NCBI GenBank assembly: GCA_902588515.1
Contig: CACIPP010000002.1
Span: 94,624 to 158,623 of the forward strand
Direction of reading: 5' to 3'
Source of the DNA: GCA-002704185 sp902588515
GTDB taxonomy: Bacteria > Pseudomonadota > Alphaproteobacteria > Pelagibacterales > Pelagibacteraceae
DNA length: 64,000 nucleotides
The position numbers and the translations under genes were made by a program. Positions 47,501 to 56,731 of this stretch are shown in pieces. The number at the start of each line of letters is the position of its first letter. The stretch's first letter is position 1. Below the pieces are notes generated by a model that saw only the letters and a program-made list of their open reading frames with translations, searched no databases and was not told the origin of the DNA.

Positions 47501-48660
47501 CAACAAAAATAGATAAATTCATAAGTTATTTAGATCTGCAAAGAGCAAAATTACGTAAAAGCTATTTACCTTTGCATGAACCAATTATTGATCGAAGTGA
47601 TCAAAAGCAGTTAATTAAAGTTCTAAAATCTGGCTATGTATCATCTGTTGGAAAAGATGTTTTAAAATTTGAAAAAAAATTAAGTCAAATTACAAAGTCC
47701 AAGTTTGTAATACCAACCATTAATGGAACCTCAGCATTACATATTGCTCTAAAAGTCATTGGTGTAAGATCGCAAGATGAAGTTTTGGTGCCATCATTAA
47801 GCTTTGTAGCACCTGTAAACGCTATTTTATATAATAACGCAATACCACATTTCATAGACTCGGAAATTAACCATTTTGGTGTTGATACTAAAAAATTAGA
47901 AAATTATTTGGAAAAGAATACTTTTGTGAGAAAAAATTTGTGCATTAACAAAAAAACAAATAAAATTATCAGAGCACTAATATTAGTTCATGTATTTGGC
48001 CATCCAGCAAAAATTGCAGATACACTATCAATTTGCAGAAAGTATAAAATAAAAATTGTTGAAGATGCAGCAGAGGCGCTGGGTAGCAAATATGCAGGAA
48101 GGCACGTAGGGACTTTTGGTGATGTGGGCATCTTAAGTTTTAACGGTAACAAAATAGTCACCACTGGATTTGGAGGGGCAATTTTAACAAATTCGGCAAA
48201 ATTAGCTAAGGATTCAAAGCATCTTACAACTACCGCTAAGATAGCACATCCATGGGATTTTATTCATGATACTATTGGTTACAATTATAGATTAGCAAAT
48301 ATAAATGCATCACTTGGTATTTCTCAATTAAAAAAGTTATCAAAATACCTTTCACGCAAAAGAAAATTATTTTTCAAATATAATAAGATGTTAAAAAATT
48401 GCAAAGATTATTATATTTTAAATGAACCAAAAAATTGTAAAAGCAACTTTTGGCTACAAACCCTTGTAATAAAAAAATCATCAAAATTTAAGAAAAATAA
48501 TATTCTTAAAAAATTACACAAGAAAAAAATATTAGCTAGACCAGTATGGAAACCTTTGCATAAAATGAAATACTTAAAAAAATTTCCTAAAATGAATTTG
48601 GCAAATACAAATATTTTAGAAAATAAAATTATTAATTTACCAAGTAGTTATTATTTATAA
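47497..48660 (+). CDS. LegC-like sugar aminotransferase
   Basis: 387 residues of the DegT/DnrJ/EryC1 PLP aminotransferase family. LPLHEPIIDRSDQKQLIKVL and SGYVSSVGKDVLKFEKKL at the N terminus are typical of the LegC subgroup. TINGTSALHIAL is a cofactor-binding block; VEDAAEALGSKYAGRHVGTFGD precedes the PLP lysine, Lys219 in SFNGNKIVTTGFGG. It would aminate the C4 keto group made by LegB. Coupled to the PtmE-like gene by ATGA. Confidence 0.9.
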   Translation: MTTKIDKFISYLDLQRAKLRKSYLPLHEPIIDRSDQKQLIKVLKSGYVSSVGKDVLKFEKKLSQITKSKFVIPTINGTSALHIALKVIGVRSQDEVLVPSLSFVAPVNAILYNNAIPHFIDSEINHFGVDTKKLENYLEKNTFVRKNLCINKKTNKIIRALILVHVFGHPAKIADTLSICRKYKIKIVEDAAEALGSKYAGRHVGTFGDVGILSFNGNKIVTTGFGGAILTNSAKLAKDSKHLTTTAKIAHPWDFIHDTIGYNYRLANINASLGISQLKKLSKYLSRKRKLFFKYNKMLKNCKDYYILNEPKNCKSNFWLQTLVIKKSSKFKKNNILKKLHKKKILARPVWKPLHKMKYLKKFPKMNLANTNILENKIINLPSSYYL

Positions 48661-48661
48661 T

Positions 48662-49243
48662 ATGAAAAAAATAAAAGTTGCAATAATTGGATCAGGTGGC
48701 CATGCAAAATCATGTATTGAAGTAATAAATAGTTTAAAAAATTTTAATATTATTGGTTTAATAGACCATGATCTAAATAAAAAAATAGGAAAATATAAAG
48801 TACTCTATAATGAGAAAAATATATTAAAATTGAAAAAAATTACTAACAATTTAATTATTGGAATTGGCAGTATCAAAGATAGTTCAAAACGTTCTAAAAT
48901 TTTTAGAAAATTTAAAGGACTAGGTTTTAATTTTCCAGTTGTAATCTCAAAATACGCGAATGTTTCAAAACAATCGACAATAGGAGAAGGAACAATTATT
49001 TTTAATTATGTTTATGTGAACGCCGGAAGTGTAGTAGGAAAAAATTGTATAATTAATAATAAAGTATTAATTGAACACGATGTAAAAATACATGATCATT
49101 GTCATATATCTACTGGCGCTATAATAAATGGAAATTGTGAAATTGAAGAGGAGTCTTTTATAGGTTCTGGATCTATTATATCAAATAATTTAAAAGTAAA
49201 AAAAAATTCCTTTTTAAAAATTGGAACTGTTAAGAAAAAATAA
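48662..49243 (+). CDS. LegH/PglD-like sugar N-acetyltransferase
   Basis: 193 residues. The N-terminal Rossmann-like part has VAIIGSGGHAKSCIEVI; the C-terminal half is a hexapeptide left-handed beta helix (STIGEGTIIFNYVYVNAG, IIINKVLIEHDVKIHD, SFIGSGSIIS) with the catalytic-type His in HDVKIHDHCH. This is the PglD/LegH/NeuD layout that N-acetylates a 4-amino sugar using acetyl-CoA. It follows LegC by one nt and precedes the synthase. Confidence 0.87.
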   Translation: MKKIKVAIIGSGGHAKSCIEVINSLKNFNIIGLIDHDLNKKIGKYKVLYNEKNILKLKKITNNLIIGIGSIKDSSKRSKIFRKFKGLGFNFPVVISKYANVSKQSTIGEGTIIFNYVYVNAGSVVGKNCIINNKVLIEHDVKIHDHCHISTGAIINGNCEIEEESFIGSGSIISNNLKVKKNSFLKIGTVKKK

Positions 49244-49246
49244 AAT

Positions 49247-50242
49247 ATGAAAACTATAATAATTGCCGAGGCAGGAATAAACCATAATGGTAAAATTCAA
49301 ATTGCTAAAAAATTAATTCAAGCGGCTGCCAACTCAGGCGCGGATTATATAAAGTTTCAGACTTATAAAACCGAAAATATGATAACACCAAAAGCAAGAT
49401 TAGCAAATTATCAAAGAAGAAATTTAAATAATTCGATCTCTCAATATAACATGCTTAAAAAATATGAATTAAAAAAGCATTCATACAAAATACTGAAGAG
49501 ACACGCTCACAAAAAAAAAATAAAATTCTTGTCGTCTCCATTTGACAATGAAAGCTTATCTTTATTAAGTAAACTAAATTTAGATTTTATCAAAGTACCA
49601 TCAGGAGAGATTGATAATTATCCTTTTCTTAAAGAATTGGGCAAATTAAAAAAAAAGGTAATTTTATCTACAGGTATGTCAAATTTAAGCGAGATCAGTA
49701 ATGCCATAAGTATTTTATGCAGGTACGGCACAAAAAGAAAGGATATTTCAATACTTCACTGTCATACAGAGTATCCATCTAGTCCAGATAATTTAAATTT
49801 AAATGCTATAATTACCTTAAAAAATAAATTTAAATTAAGAGTAGGACTTTCTGATCATAGTAACAACATAAACGCCGGTTCTTTAGCAGTAGCTTTAGGA
49901 GCTAAAATAATAGAAAAGCATATCACATTAAATAAAAGGATGGCAGGTCCTGATCATAGAGCAAGCGCCAATCCAAATGAGTTTAAAGAAATGGTAAAAT
50001 TAATTAGATTAACTGAAAAAATGCTAGGAAATGGAAAAAAAATTCCAACACATATTGAAGTAAAAAATAAAATTTTTGCTCGAAAATCGTTGGTAGCAAA
50101 AAGGGATATTAAAAAAGGTGAAAAATTCTCTGAAAGTAATTTAACAACGAAAAGACCGGGTTTTGGAATATCGCCGACTAAATTTAACTATTATTTAAAA
50201 AAAAAAGCAAAAAAAAAGTATTTAAAGGATGATTTAATTTAA
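49247..50242 (+). CDS. NeuB-family nonulosonate synthase (LegI-like)
   Basis: 331 residues. It condenses phosphoenolpyruvate with an N-acyl sugar to form a nine-carbon acid. N-terminal TIIIAEAGINHNGKIQIAKKL, DYIKFQTYKTE, KFLSSPFDNESL and IKVPSGEIDN mark the TIM barrel; GLSDHSNNINAGSLAVALGA, EKHITLNKRMAGPDHRAS are diagnostic. The C-terminal 60 residues form the antifreeze-like SAF domain (RKSLVAKRDIKKGEKFSESN). Clear member; whether the product is legionaminate, sialate or similar is set by neighbours, which favour legionaminate. Confidence 0.93.
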   Translation: MKTIIIAEAGINHNGKIQIAKKLIQAAANSGADYIKFQTYKTENMITPKARLANYQRRNLNNSISQYNMLKKYELKKHSYKILKRHAHKKKIKFLSSPFDNESLSLLSKLNLDFIKVPSGEIDNYPFLKELGKLKKKVILSTGMSNLSEISNAISILCRYGTKRKDISILHCHTEYPSSPDNLNLNAIITLKNKFKLRVGLSDHSNNINAGSLAVALGAKIIEKHITLNKRMAGPDHRASANPNEFKEMVKLIRLTEKMLGNGKKIPTHIEVKNKIFARKSLVAKRDIKKGEKFSESNLTTKRPGFGISPTKFNYYLKKKAKKKYLKDDLI

Positions 50243-51402
50243 TGAAAAAAATTTGTTTTATTTCAAGCTCGAGAGCAGACTATGGTTTAATGATGAACCT
50301 TATGAAATTAGTAAAAAATGAGCAGAGATTTAAGTTTCAATTAATAGTGACTGGTACACATTTATCCTATCAGCATGGAGAAACCTATAAAGAAATTTTA
50401 AATGATGGATTTTCCATTGATCGAAAAATAAATTTAAATATTAAGAAATATAATCCTAATGATATTTGCAAGTATATGGGATTGACTATTCAAAAAATAT
50501 CAAATGAGATAAATGAATTAAAACCAGATTTAATAGTTCTTCTAGGTGATAGATATGAAATTTTCGCCGCAACATCAGCAGCACTTGTGAATAGAATTCC
50601 TATTTGTCATTTACATGGTGGTGAGCTTACAACTGGATCTATAGACGACTCTCTCAGGCACTCTATAACTAAAATGTCTAACTTGCATTTTGTATCAAAT
50701 TATAATTACAAAAAAAGAGTGAGACAACTAGGAGAAAACCCAAAAAATATTTATGTTGTAGGTGGATTTGGAATTGATTTAATAAAAAATACAAAATTTT
50801 TAACAAAAAAAGAAATTGAAAATAAACTTAATTTTAAATTTAAAAAAAATAATTTATTGGTTGTTTATCATCCTGAAACAGCAAATAGAAAAAATCTTAT
50901 CAGAGATTTTTCTGAATTACTGAAGTCATTGGACAAATTTGAAAATATACAAATTATTTTTACAAATGCAAATGCAGATGTAGATGGAGATATTATTAAT
51001 AAAATGATTAAAAATTATGTTAAAAATAATAAATCTAGAGCTTGCGTCTTTAGTTCTATGGGTCAAGTAAATTACCTATCTACTTTAAAGATAGTGGATG
51101 CAATCATTGGCAATTCATCCAGCGGTATACTGGAAGCACCTTATTTAAATAAACCAACTATTAATATTGGCAAAAGACAAAATGGTAGGCTTAGAGCAAA
51201 AACTATATTAGATGTACCTCCTAAATCTAAATTTATAATTAATAGTATAAAAAAAATATACTCAAAAAAATTCAAGAATAAATTGCTTAAAGATAAAAAT
51301 CCATACGGTACTTCTGGAGCTTCATTTAAAGCTTTTAAAGTTTTAAAAAAAATTGAAAATAGGAAATTTAATGAAAAAACTTTTTTTGATATTAATTTAT
51401 GA
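50242..51402 (+). CDS. NeuC-family hydrolysing UDP-sugar 2-epimerase (LegG-like)
   Basis: 386 residues of the UDP-GlcNAc 2-epimerase GT-B fold. It opens with CFISSSRADYGLMMNLM; LIVLLGDRYEIFAATSAAL and ICHLHGGELTTGSIDDSLRHSITKMSNLHF follow, and the C-terminal half has VYHPETANRKN and AIIGNSSSGILEAPYLNKPTINIG. NeuC/LegG type enzymes release UDP or GDP while epimerising C2, giving the substrate of the NeuB-type synthase. Overlaps the synthase by one base (TAATG) and LegB by 4 nt. Confidence 0.93.
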   Translation: MKKICFISSSRADYGLMMNLMKLVKNEQRFKFQLIVTGTHLSYQHGETYKEILNDGFSIDRKINLNIKKYNPNDICKYMGLTIQKISNEINELKPDLIVLLGDRYEIFAATSAALVNRIPICHLHGGELTTGSIDDSLRHSITKMSNLHFVSNYNYKKRVRQLGENPKNIYVVGGFGIDLIKNTKFLTKKEIENKLNFKFKKNNLLVVYHPETANRKNLIRDFSELLKSLDKFENIQIIFTNANADVDGDIINKMIKNYVKNNKSRACVFSSMGQVNYLSTLKIVDAIIGNSSSGILEAPYLNKPTINIGKRQNGRLRAKTILDVPPKSKFIINSIKKIYSKKFKNKLLKDKNPYGTSGASFKAFKVLKKIENRKFNEKTFFDINL

Positions 51403-52376
51403 GTAAAAAAATATTTATAACTGGAGCTACTGGATTTATTGGATCTCATTTGTGCGAGATGAGTATAAGAAAGGGTTATAAAGTAATCGGTTTCGATCGT
51501 TATAATTCAACCAATAGCCTCGGGTGTTTGAAAAATAGTAAATATTTAAATCATATGAAGATAATATTAGGTGATGTTAGAGATTATGATTCTGTTCATA
51601 AAGCAATGAAAGGATGTAGCAAAGTTTTTCATCTTGCTGCTTTAATAGGAATTCCTTACTCCTATATTTCACCTCTTGCTTATTTAAAAACAAATGTTGA
51701 AGGAACTTATAACGTATTAGAATCTGCAAAAAATTTAAATTTAAAAGATATTATAATTACTTCCACAAGCGAAGTATATGGATCGGCAAAATATTTACCA
51801 ATAGATGAGTTGCATCCATTAAATGCTCAATCGCCTTATGCAGCTTCGAAAATTTCTGCAGACCAATTATCTTTAAGTTACTATAAATCATTTAATTTAC
51901 CAATAAAGATAATTAGACCTTTTAATACTTACGGGCCTAGACAATCAAGTAGAGCAGTGATCCCTAGGATAATTTTACAATGCCTTGACAAAAAAAGTAA
52001 AAAAATGATTTTAGGTAATTTAAATCCAACTCGAGATTTTAATTATGTTGAAGATACATGCGCAGCATATTTCAGTGTTTTAAAAAATAAAAAGTTAATA
52101 GGAAAAACAATAAATATTGGAAGTAATACAAATATTTCCATAGAAAATTTAGCAAAAAAAATTATGAGAATAACTGGAAGAAATCTAAAATTTCAAAAAA
52201 ATAAATACATTGTTAGACCCAAATTAAGTGAAGTCGATAATTTAACCTGCGATAATTATCAAATTAAAAATTTAACTAATTGGGATTTAAAAATAAATTT
52301 AAATCAAGGATTAAAAAAAACTATTAAATGGATTAAGGAAAATTATACAGAATACTCAGATAGATATGAGATATAA
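51399..52376 (+). CDS. LegB-like NAD-dependent sugar 4,6-dehydratase
   Basis: 325 residues of the extended SDR fold. It shows ITGATGFIGSHLCEM, VFHLAALIGIPYSYISP, STSEVYGSA and the catalytic YAASK, then RPFNTYGPRQSSRAVIPRI. The N-terminal NSLGCLKNSKYLN region fits LegB (GDP-GlcNAc 4,6-dehydratase) better than RmlB or RfbG. It makes the 4-keto-6-deoxy sugar used by LegC. Overlaps the upstream NeuC-like gene by 4 nt and the next gene by 11 nt. Confidence 0.88.
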   Translation: MSKKIFITGATGFIGSHLCEMSIRKGYKVIGFDRYNSTNSLGCLKNSKYLNHMKIILGDVRDYDSVHKAMKGCSKVFHLAALIGIPYSYISPLAYLKTNVEGTYNVLESAKNLNLKDIIITSTSEVYGSAKYLPIDELHPLNAQSPYAASKISADQLSLSYYKSFNLPIKIIRPFNTYGPRQSSRAVIPRIILQCLDKKSKKMILGNLNPTRDFNYVEDTCAAYFSVLKNKKLIGKTINIGSNTNISIENLAKKIMRITGRNLKFQKNKYIVRPKLSEVDNLTCDNYQIKNLTNWDLKINLNQGLKKTIKWIKENYTEYSDRYEI

Positions 52377-53088
52377 TAAATCAAATAATATACTTTGTAC
52401 TATATGTGCCAGAGGCGGTTCAAAAGGTGTAAATAATAAAGCATTAAAAAAAATTAATGGAAAACACTTAATAGAAATAACAATAAAACAAGCACTTGCA
52501 TCAAAAGTTTTTGATGAAATTGTTGTTTCAACGGACTCAAAGAAAATCCAAAAAATTGCTGTTAAAAGAGGGGTAAAATGCTGGTTTTTACGATCAAAAA
52601 AACTTTCTAGTGATAAGTCCCCTAAAGTGCCTGTAATTAGAGATGCATTGTTAAGAGCAGAACACAAATTTAAAAAACAATACAATGTTTGTGTAGACTT
52701 AGATATTACATCACCTTTAAGAAAAATAGAAGATATTAAAAATGCATTAAAATTATTTTTTAAAAAAAAAAAAACCCAAAATTTATTTTCTGTGAACAAA
52801 TCACGAAAGAATCCATATTATAATATGATCGAAGTTAAGAATAAAAAAATATCTATTGTAAAAAAATCTGATCGCAACTTTCCAATAATGAGAAGACAAG
52901 ATGCACCCAGGGTATATGATATGAATGCTTCTATATATATATGGAAAAGATCTCGGCTTTTAAAATCTTCACAATTATTTTCAAAAAATACAAATATTTA
53001 TGTAATGCCCCAGAGTAGATCTATTGATATCGATAATCACTTTGATTTAAATTTAATTAAACATATCGAGAGAAATAAAAATGCTTAA
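52366..53088 (+). CDS. CMP-nonulosonate synthetase (LegF/NeuA-like)
   Basis: 240 residues. ILCTICARGGSKGVNNKALKKI is the canonical CMP-sugar synthetase nucleotide loop; DEIVVSTDSKKIQKIAVKRG and VDLDITSPLRKIEDIKNAL are family blocks, and the C terminus has SIDIDNHFDLNLI with the metal-binding acids. It activates the nonulosonic acid with CTP for transfer. Overlaps LegB by 11 nt and the following SDR by 8 nt. Confidence 0.92.
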   Translation: MRYNKSNNILCTICARGGSKGVNNKALKKINGKHLIEITIKQALASKVFDEIVVSTDSKKIQKIAVKRGVKCWFLRSKKLSSDKSPKVPVIRDALLRAEHKFKKQYNVCVDLDITSPLRKIEDIKNALKLFFKKKKTQNLFSVNKSRKNPYYNMIEVKNKKISIVKKSDRNFPIMRRQDAPRVYDMNASIYIWKRSRLLKSSQLFSKNTNIYVMPQSRSIDIDNHFDLNLIKHIERNKNA

Positions 53089-53845
53089 TTTCAAAAATAA
53101 ATTAGCTTTCGTATTAGGTGGTTCAGGTTTAATTGGAAACATGGTAATAAACAAATTAGAAAAACTTGGATGCAAAACCTTAAATCTTGATATAAAAAAA
53201 CCTATAAAACTGAGATATGATTATTTAAAATTTAATTGCACTAAAATTAAAGAGATACGGAACTATTCACAAATAACAAATAAATATGGAGTTCCTGATA
53301 TTTTTATTAATTGCGCATATCCAAAAACAAAAGATTGGGATAAAAATAATTTCGAAAAAGTAAAATTTATATCATTAAAGGAAAATATTGAAAAACAACT
53401 AATAACTTCATCATTTTTAATAAAGGAAGTAGCTGAAAAAAATAGAAAAAAGAAAAAAAAATGTAGTATAATTTTATTAAATTCAATTTATGGGTTGGTT
53501 GGACAAGATAAATCAATTTATAAAGGAACCAACGTTTACGAAAATATATCTTACTCCATAACAAAAGGAGCTTTATCAAATTTGACAAAGCAGATGTGCT
53601 CACACTATTCAAAATATGGAATAAGAGTTAATAATGTGTGTCCTGGGGGTGTATTAGATTTAAAGAGTAAAAAAAAGTCAAAGATTTATAATAAACTTTT
53701 AAGGAACTATTCAAGGAGATGCCCAATGGGTAGAATGGCTACACCTGAGGAAATCGCAGATCCAATTATTTTTTTAGCTTCTGATAATGCAAATTACATA
53801 TCTGGCATAAGCTTAATAGTTGATGGCGGTTGGACATCGATATAA
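53081..53845 (+). CDS. PtmA-like short-chain dehydrogenase
   Basis: 254 residues. LAFVLGGSGLIGNMVINKLEKLG holds the dinucleotide site, DIFINCAYPKTKDWDKNNF the N-A-type motif (Cys-Ala-Tyr), IILLNSIYGLVGQDK the catalytic Ser region, ISYSITKGALSNLTKQ the Tyr-Lys pair, and NNVCPGGVLDL and SGISLIVDGGW the C-terminal SDR features. PtmA in Campylobacter belongs to the legionaminate gene set with a role near the glucosamine supply; the reaction is not settled. The stop overlaps the next ATG by one base. Confidence 0.83.
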   Translation: MLNFKNKLAFVLGGSGLIGNMVINKLEKLGCKTLNLDIKKPIKLRYDYLKFNCTKIKEIRNYSQITNKYGVPDIFINCAYPKTKDWDKNNFEKVKFISLKENIEKQLITSSFLIKEVAEKNRKKKKKCSIILLNSIYGLVGQDKSIYKGTNVYENISYSITKGALSNLTKQMCSHYSKYGIRVNNVCPGGVLDLKSKKKSKIYNKLLRNYSRRCPMGRMATPEEIADPIIFLASDNANYISGISLIVDGGWTSI

Positions 53846-54750
53846 TGAAGAAAGTTTTAATTATTGGATATGGATCTGCTGGTAGGCGCCATGCTAAAAT
53901 TTTAAAAAAATATTTTAAAAACTTTAAGGTGTTTATTTTCACTAAACAAAAAATTAAAACAATAAGAACAATAAAAAAATTAAACGATGCTATAAAAATT
54001 AATCCAGATTATTTCATTATTGCAAGTGAAACTTCCAAGCATTTTAACCAGCTTAAATTTTTAGAAAAAAATTTTACAAAGAAAAAAATATTAGTTGAGA
54101 AACCGCTATTTCATGAATTTAAATATATTAAAAGCATTAAAAATGACGTTTACGTTAATTACAATCTTAGGTTTCATCCTTATGTTCAATTCATGAAAAA
54201 AATTATAAACATGGAAAAAGTATACGATATAAAATTAATAACTAATTCTTATCTTCCAGACTGGAGGAAGAAACACGATTTCAAGAAAAATTATGCAGTT
54301 TTTAAGTCAAAAGGTGGAGGTATTATTTTAGACCTAAGCCATGAATTAGATTTTATATATAATTTATTTAAAAAAATAAAAATTTATTATGTAGATTTTG
54401 GAAAGAAATCGAATTTAACAAAAGATACAGAGGATTATTTTAAACTTTCAGCCAAAAATAAAAAAATTAGTATTAGCCTAGATTTAAATTACTTTTCAAA
54501 AAATGAGTTAAGGCTATTTTTAGTAGACGGCATGAATTTTTCGCTATGTATTGATTTAAAAAAAAATATTTTATCGTACTTCAAAAATGGAAAAAGATTA
54601 AAAAAAAATACAAATTATTCTCAAGATTTTACATATTTAAAAACTCATCGTGCATTCATTAATGGTCAAAATAAAAATCAATTATGCAAATTTAAGGACG
54701 CTTTGAATGTCTTGAAAATGATTAAACAAATAAAAAATAAAAGTTATTAA
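53845..54750 (+). CDS. Gfo/Idh/MocA family oxidoreductase
   Basis: 301 residues from ATG at 53845, overlapping the SDR stop as TAATG. KKVLIIGYGSAGRRHAKILKKYF is the N-terminal NAD(P) site, and KKILVEKPLFHEF carries the catalytic EKP motif of the family. GGGIILDLSHELDFIYN is the C-terminal substrate-site block with the conserved His. It would oxidise or reduce a sugar. Position after PtmA resembles the ptmA/ptmF arrangement of Campylobacter, which I recall only in outline. Confidence 0.85.
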   Translation: MKKVLIIGYGSAGRRHAKILKKYFKNFKVFIFTKQKIKTIRTIKKLNDAIKINPDYFIIASETSKHFNQLKFLEKNFTKKKILVEKPLFHEFKYIKSIKNDVYVNYNLRFHPYVQFMKKIINMEKVYDIKLITNSYLPDWRKKHDFKKNYAVFKSKGGGIILDLSHELDFIYNLFKKIKIYYVDFGKKSNLTKDTEDYFKLSAKNKKISISLDLNYFSKNELRLFLVDGMNFSLCIDLKKNILSYFKNGKRLKKNTNYSQDFTYLKTHRAFINGQNKNQLCKFKDALNVLKMIKQIKNKSY

Positions 54751-55943
54751 TGCTTATACTTCTTGCGCCATATAAATTTACTAAATATCATTATATTCAT
54801 TATGAATTAGATATATTTGAAAAAAAACTTAAAGATAAATTTGAAATTCATGATTTGTCAAATATAGTAAATCCAAATACTGACAAAATATTTAAATCAA
54901 AAAGGCATAAAAGCGCAAAGATTTTTTTTTCAATAAATGAATGGAAAGTCTATTTTAATCAAATAAATAATAAATATAAAAACCTTGTTATATTAAATTT
55001 ATTAGATTTAGGTAGTTTTAAATCTTTATTTATACATTTTTTAATTAGTAAATCTAACAAAACTATTATTCAGTTAAAGTCACCAGGTTTACCAAATGCT
55101 TACACTGAACCACAAAAAAAAAATAATTTTTTTAATAATCTACGCAAAAAAATTAGATTATTTCAAATTAAATATTTAATTTTTCACTTTAAAACGAAAT
55201 TAATTAAATCGTTAGTAAAATTTATATACTTTTATAAAGTGTATTACCTTGTTCGTGGAAATAAAATTAATTTTGAAATTGATTTAAATTCAAAACATAA
55301 AAGTTTTGTGAAATATCATTCCCATGATTTCTCTAGAGTTAATTATATTTGTAAAAATAATAAATTTCAAAAACCTATAGGAGTTTATTTAGACTCTCCC
55401 AACCCTTATTTTAGCGATGATTATTCAATATTTGGTTTAAAAATTAATTATAATAAAACAAAATGGTACACGGATTTGAATACCTTTCTCCATAAAATCG
55501 AAAAGATTTATTCATGTAAGGTAATTATTATTCCTCATCCAAAAGTTAAAGGATTAAGAAATCCATATTATGACAAAAATTTTAAAGTTGACCATAATAT
55601 TGACGCGATACATAAATTAATACCTATTTCGAAAGTTGTAATATCATCAGGGGCAAGTACAGCAATTGGATTAGCAGTTGCATATAACAAAAAACTTATA
55701 CTAACTTACAATGACCAAATCGAAAAATTTAATTCTCCGTCTATTGATAGAGCAAAATTTATAGCAGAAAAATGTAATGCTAATTTTGTAAATTTAAATA
55801 ATTATAGTCCAAAAAAATTAAAGAAATCTATAGATAAAAAAAAATACCAAAACTATTTTTATAATTATATAACATCAAAAAATATTAAAACAAAAAAAAA
55901 CTACGAAATTTTAAATGGACTTTTACAAAAAATAAATCAATGA
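54750..55943 (+). CDS. Putative GT-B glycosyltransferase, HP/SS-type
   Basis: 397 residues. N-terminal half lacks any obvious motif; from about residue 210 the sequence reads KPIGVYLDSPNPYFSDDYS, then VIIIPHPKVKG and later VVISSGASTAIGLAVAYNKKLIL. An HP motif followed by an SS motif is the signature pair of bacterial sialyltransferases (GT38, GT52 and related), where HP binds the CMP phosphate. This gene directly follows the CMP-nonulosonate genes, so transfer of the nonulosonic acid is attractive but unproven. No signal peptide. Confidence 0.6.
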   Translation: MLILLAPYKFTKYHYIHYELDIFEKKLKDKFEIHDLSNIVNPNTDKIFKSKRHKSAKIFFSINEWKVYFNQINNKYKNLVILNLLDLGSFKSLFIHFLISKSNKTIIQLKSPGLPNAYTEPQKKNNFFNNLRKKIRLFQIKYLIFHFKTKLIKSLVKFIYFYKVYYLVRGNKINFEIDLNSKHKSFVKYHSHDFSRVNYICKNNKFQKPIGVYLDSPNPYFSDDYSIFGLKINYNKTKWYTDLNTFLHKIEKIYSCKVIIIPHPKVKGLRNPYYDKNFKVDHNIDAIHKLIPISKVVISSGASTAIGLAVAYNKKLILTYNDQIEKFNSPSIDRAKFIAEKCNANFVNLNNYSPKKLKKSIDKKKYQNYFYNYITSKNIKTKKNYEILNGLLQKINQ

Positions 55944-56731
55944 GAGAAATAAAAACTGCAATTATTTTATGTGGCGGAAAAGGCACAAGGTTAGGTGAAT
56001 TAGGAAAAAAAATACCTAAGACACTAGTAAAAATTCATAATAAACCGATATTATGGTACATATTAAAAATATTAAAAAAAAACAAATACAATCAGGTGAT
56101 ACTGCCACTAGGTTTTAAAGGTAAATCAATAAGGAAATTTTTAGATAGAAACAGAATTATAGAAGATACAGAGCTTGTTAATACTGGCATAAATAGCAAT
56201 ATTGGAAAAAGACTATTTAAAGTAAGTAGTAAAATAAAATCAAAAAATTTTTTACTTTTAAATGGCGATGCAATTTTTGATTTTAATTTAATTAATATTA
56301 CAAAAAAACATGCAAAAAAAAATAATGATATTACTTTCATAGTAAGTGAAATTACATATCCATATGGAACTATAGGAATTGAAAATAATAAAATTATAGA
56401 CTTTAAAAGAAATCTTAATTATGAAGCTTTAAAAATTAGAGGAAAGAAAAAATATACAGCATTCAATTACTCTGGCATGACAATAATTAATAAAAAAAAA
56501 TTTATTGCAAAAATAAAAAATTTTAAGAACTCGTATAATTTTGAAAAAGACTTTTTTCCGTTTTTTATAAAAAATTATTCTTCAAATTATGTTGGTTTAA
56601 AGGGATTTTGGCATTCTGTTGATAACAAAAAAGATATTGATATGGTAAACAATAAAAAATATTCATCTCATAAATATAAAATGATCAATATAATAAAAAA
56701 TAAATGTTTAAAAATAGATAAAAATGAATAA
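55940..56731 (+). CDS. RfbF-like sugar-1-phosphate nucleotidyltransferase
   Basis: 263 residues. TAIILCGGKGTRLGELGKKIPKTLVKIHNKPILW is the nucleotide loop, NTGINSNIGKRL lies where RfbF has its DTG..TGGRL segment, and FLLLNGDAIFDFNL holds the metal Asp. It resembles glucose-1-phosphate cytidylyltransferase but is more divergent than the second homologue at 61498. It is followed by CDP-glucose 4,6-dehydratase with an 8-nt overlap, which supports a CDP-glucose role. Confidence 0.82.
   Translation: MREIKTAIILCGGKGTRLGELGKKIPKTLVKIHNKPILWYILKILKKNKYNQVILPLGFKGKSIRKFLDRNRIIEDTELVNTGINSNIGKRLFKVSSKIKSKNFLLLNGDAIFDFNLINITKKHAKKNNDITFIVSEITYPYGTIGIENNKIIDFKRNLNYEALKIRGKKKYTAFNYSGMTIINKKKFIAKIKNFKNSYNFEKDFFPFFIKNYSSNYVGLKGFWHSVDNKKDIDMVNNKKYSSHKYKMINIIKNKCLKIDKNE

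Noticed and set aside
54187..54201. Fourth GTTCA-N5-TGAAC-like site (GTTCAATTCATGAAA)
   Set aside because: The right half-site is imperfect and it lies inside the Gfo/Idh coding region, away from any promoter.
46460..54750. Pseudaminic or sialic acid pathway instead of legionaminic
   Set aside because: No PseB/PseC/PseG-like pairing is seen, and the CBS-type nucleotidyltransferase plus LegB- and LegC-like genes fit legionaminate better; sialate would not need the dehydratase and aminotransferase.
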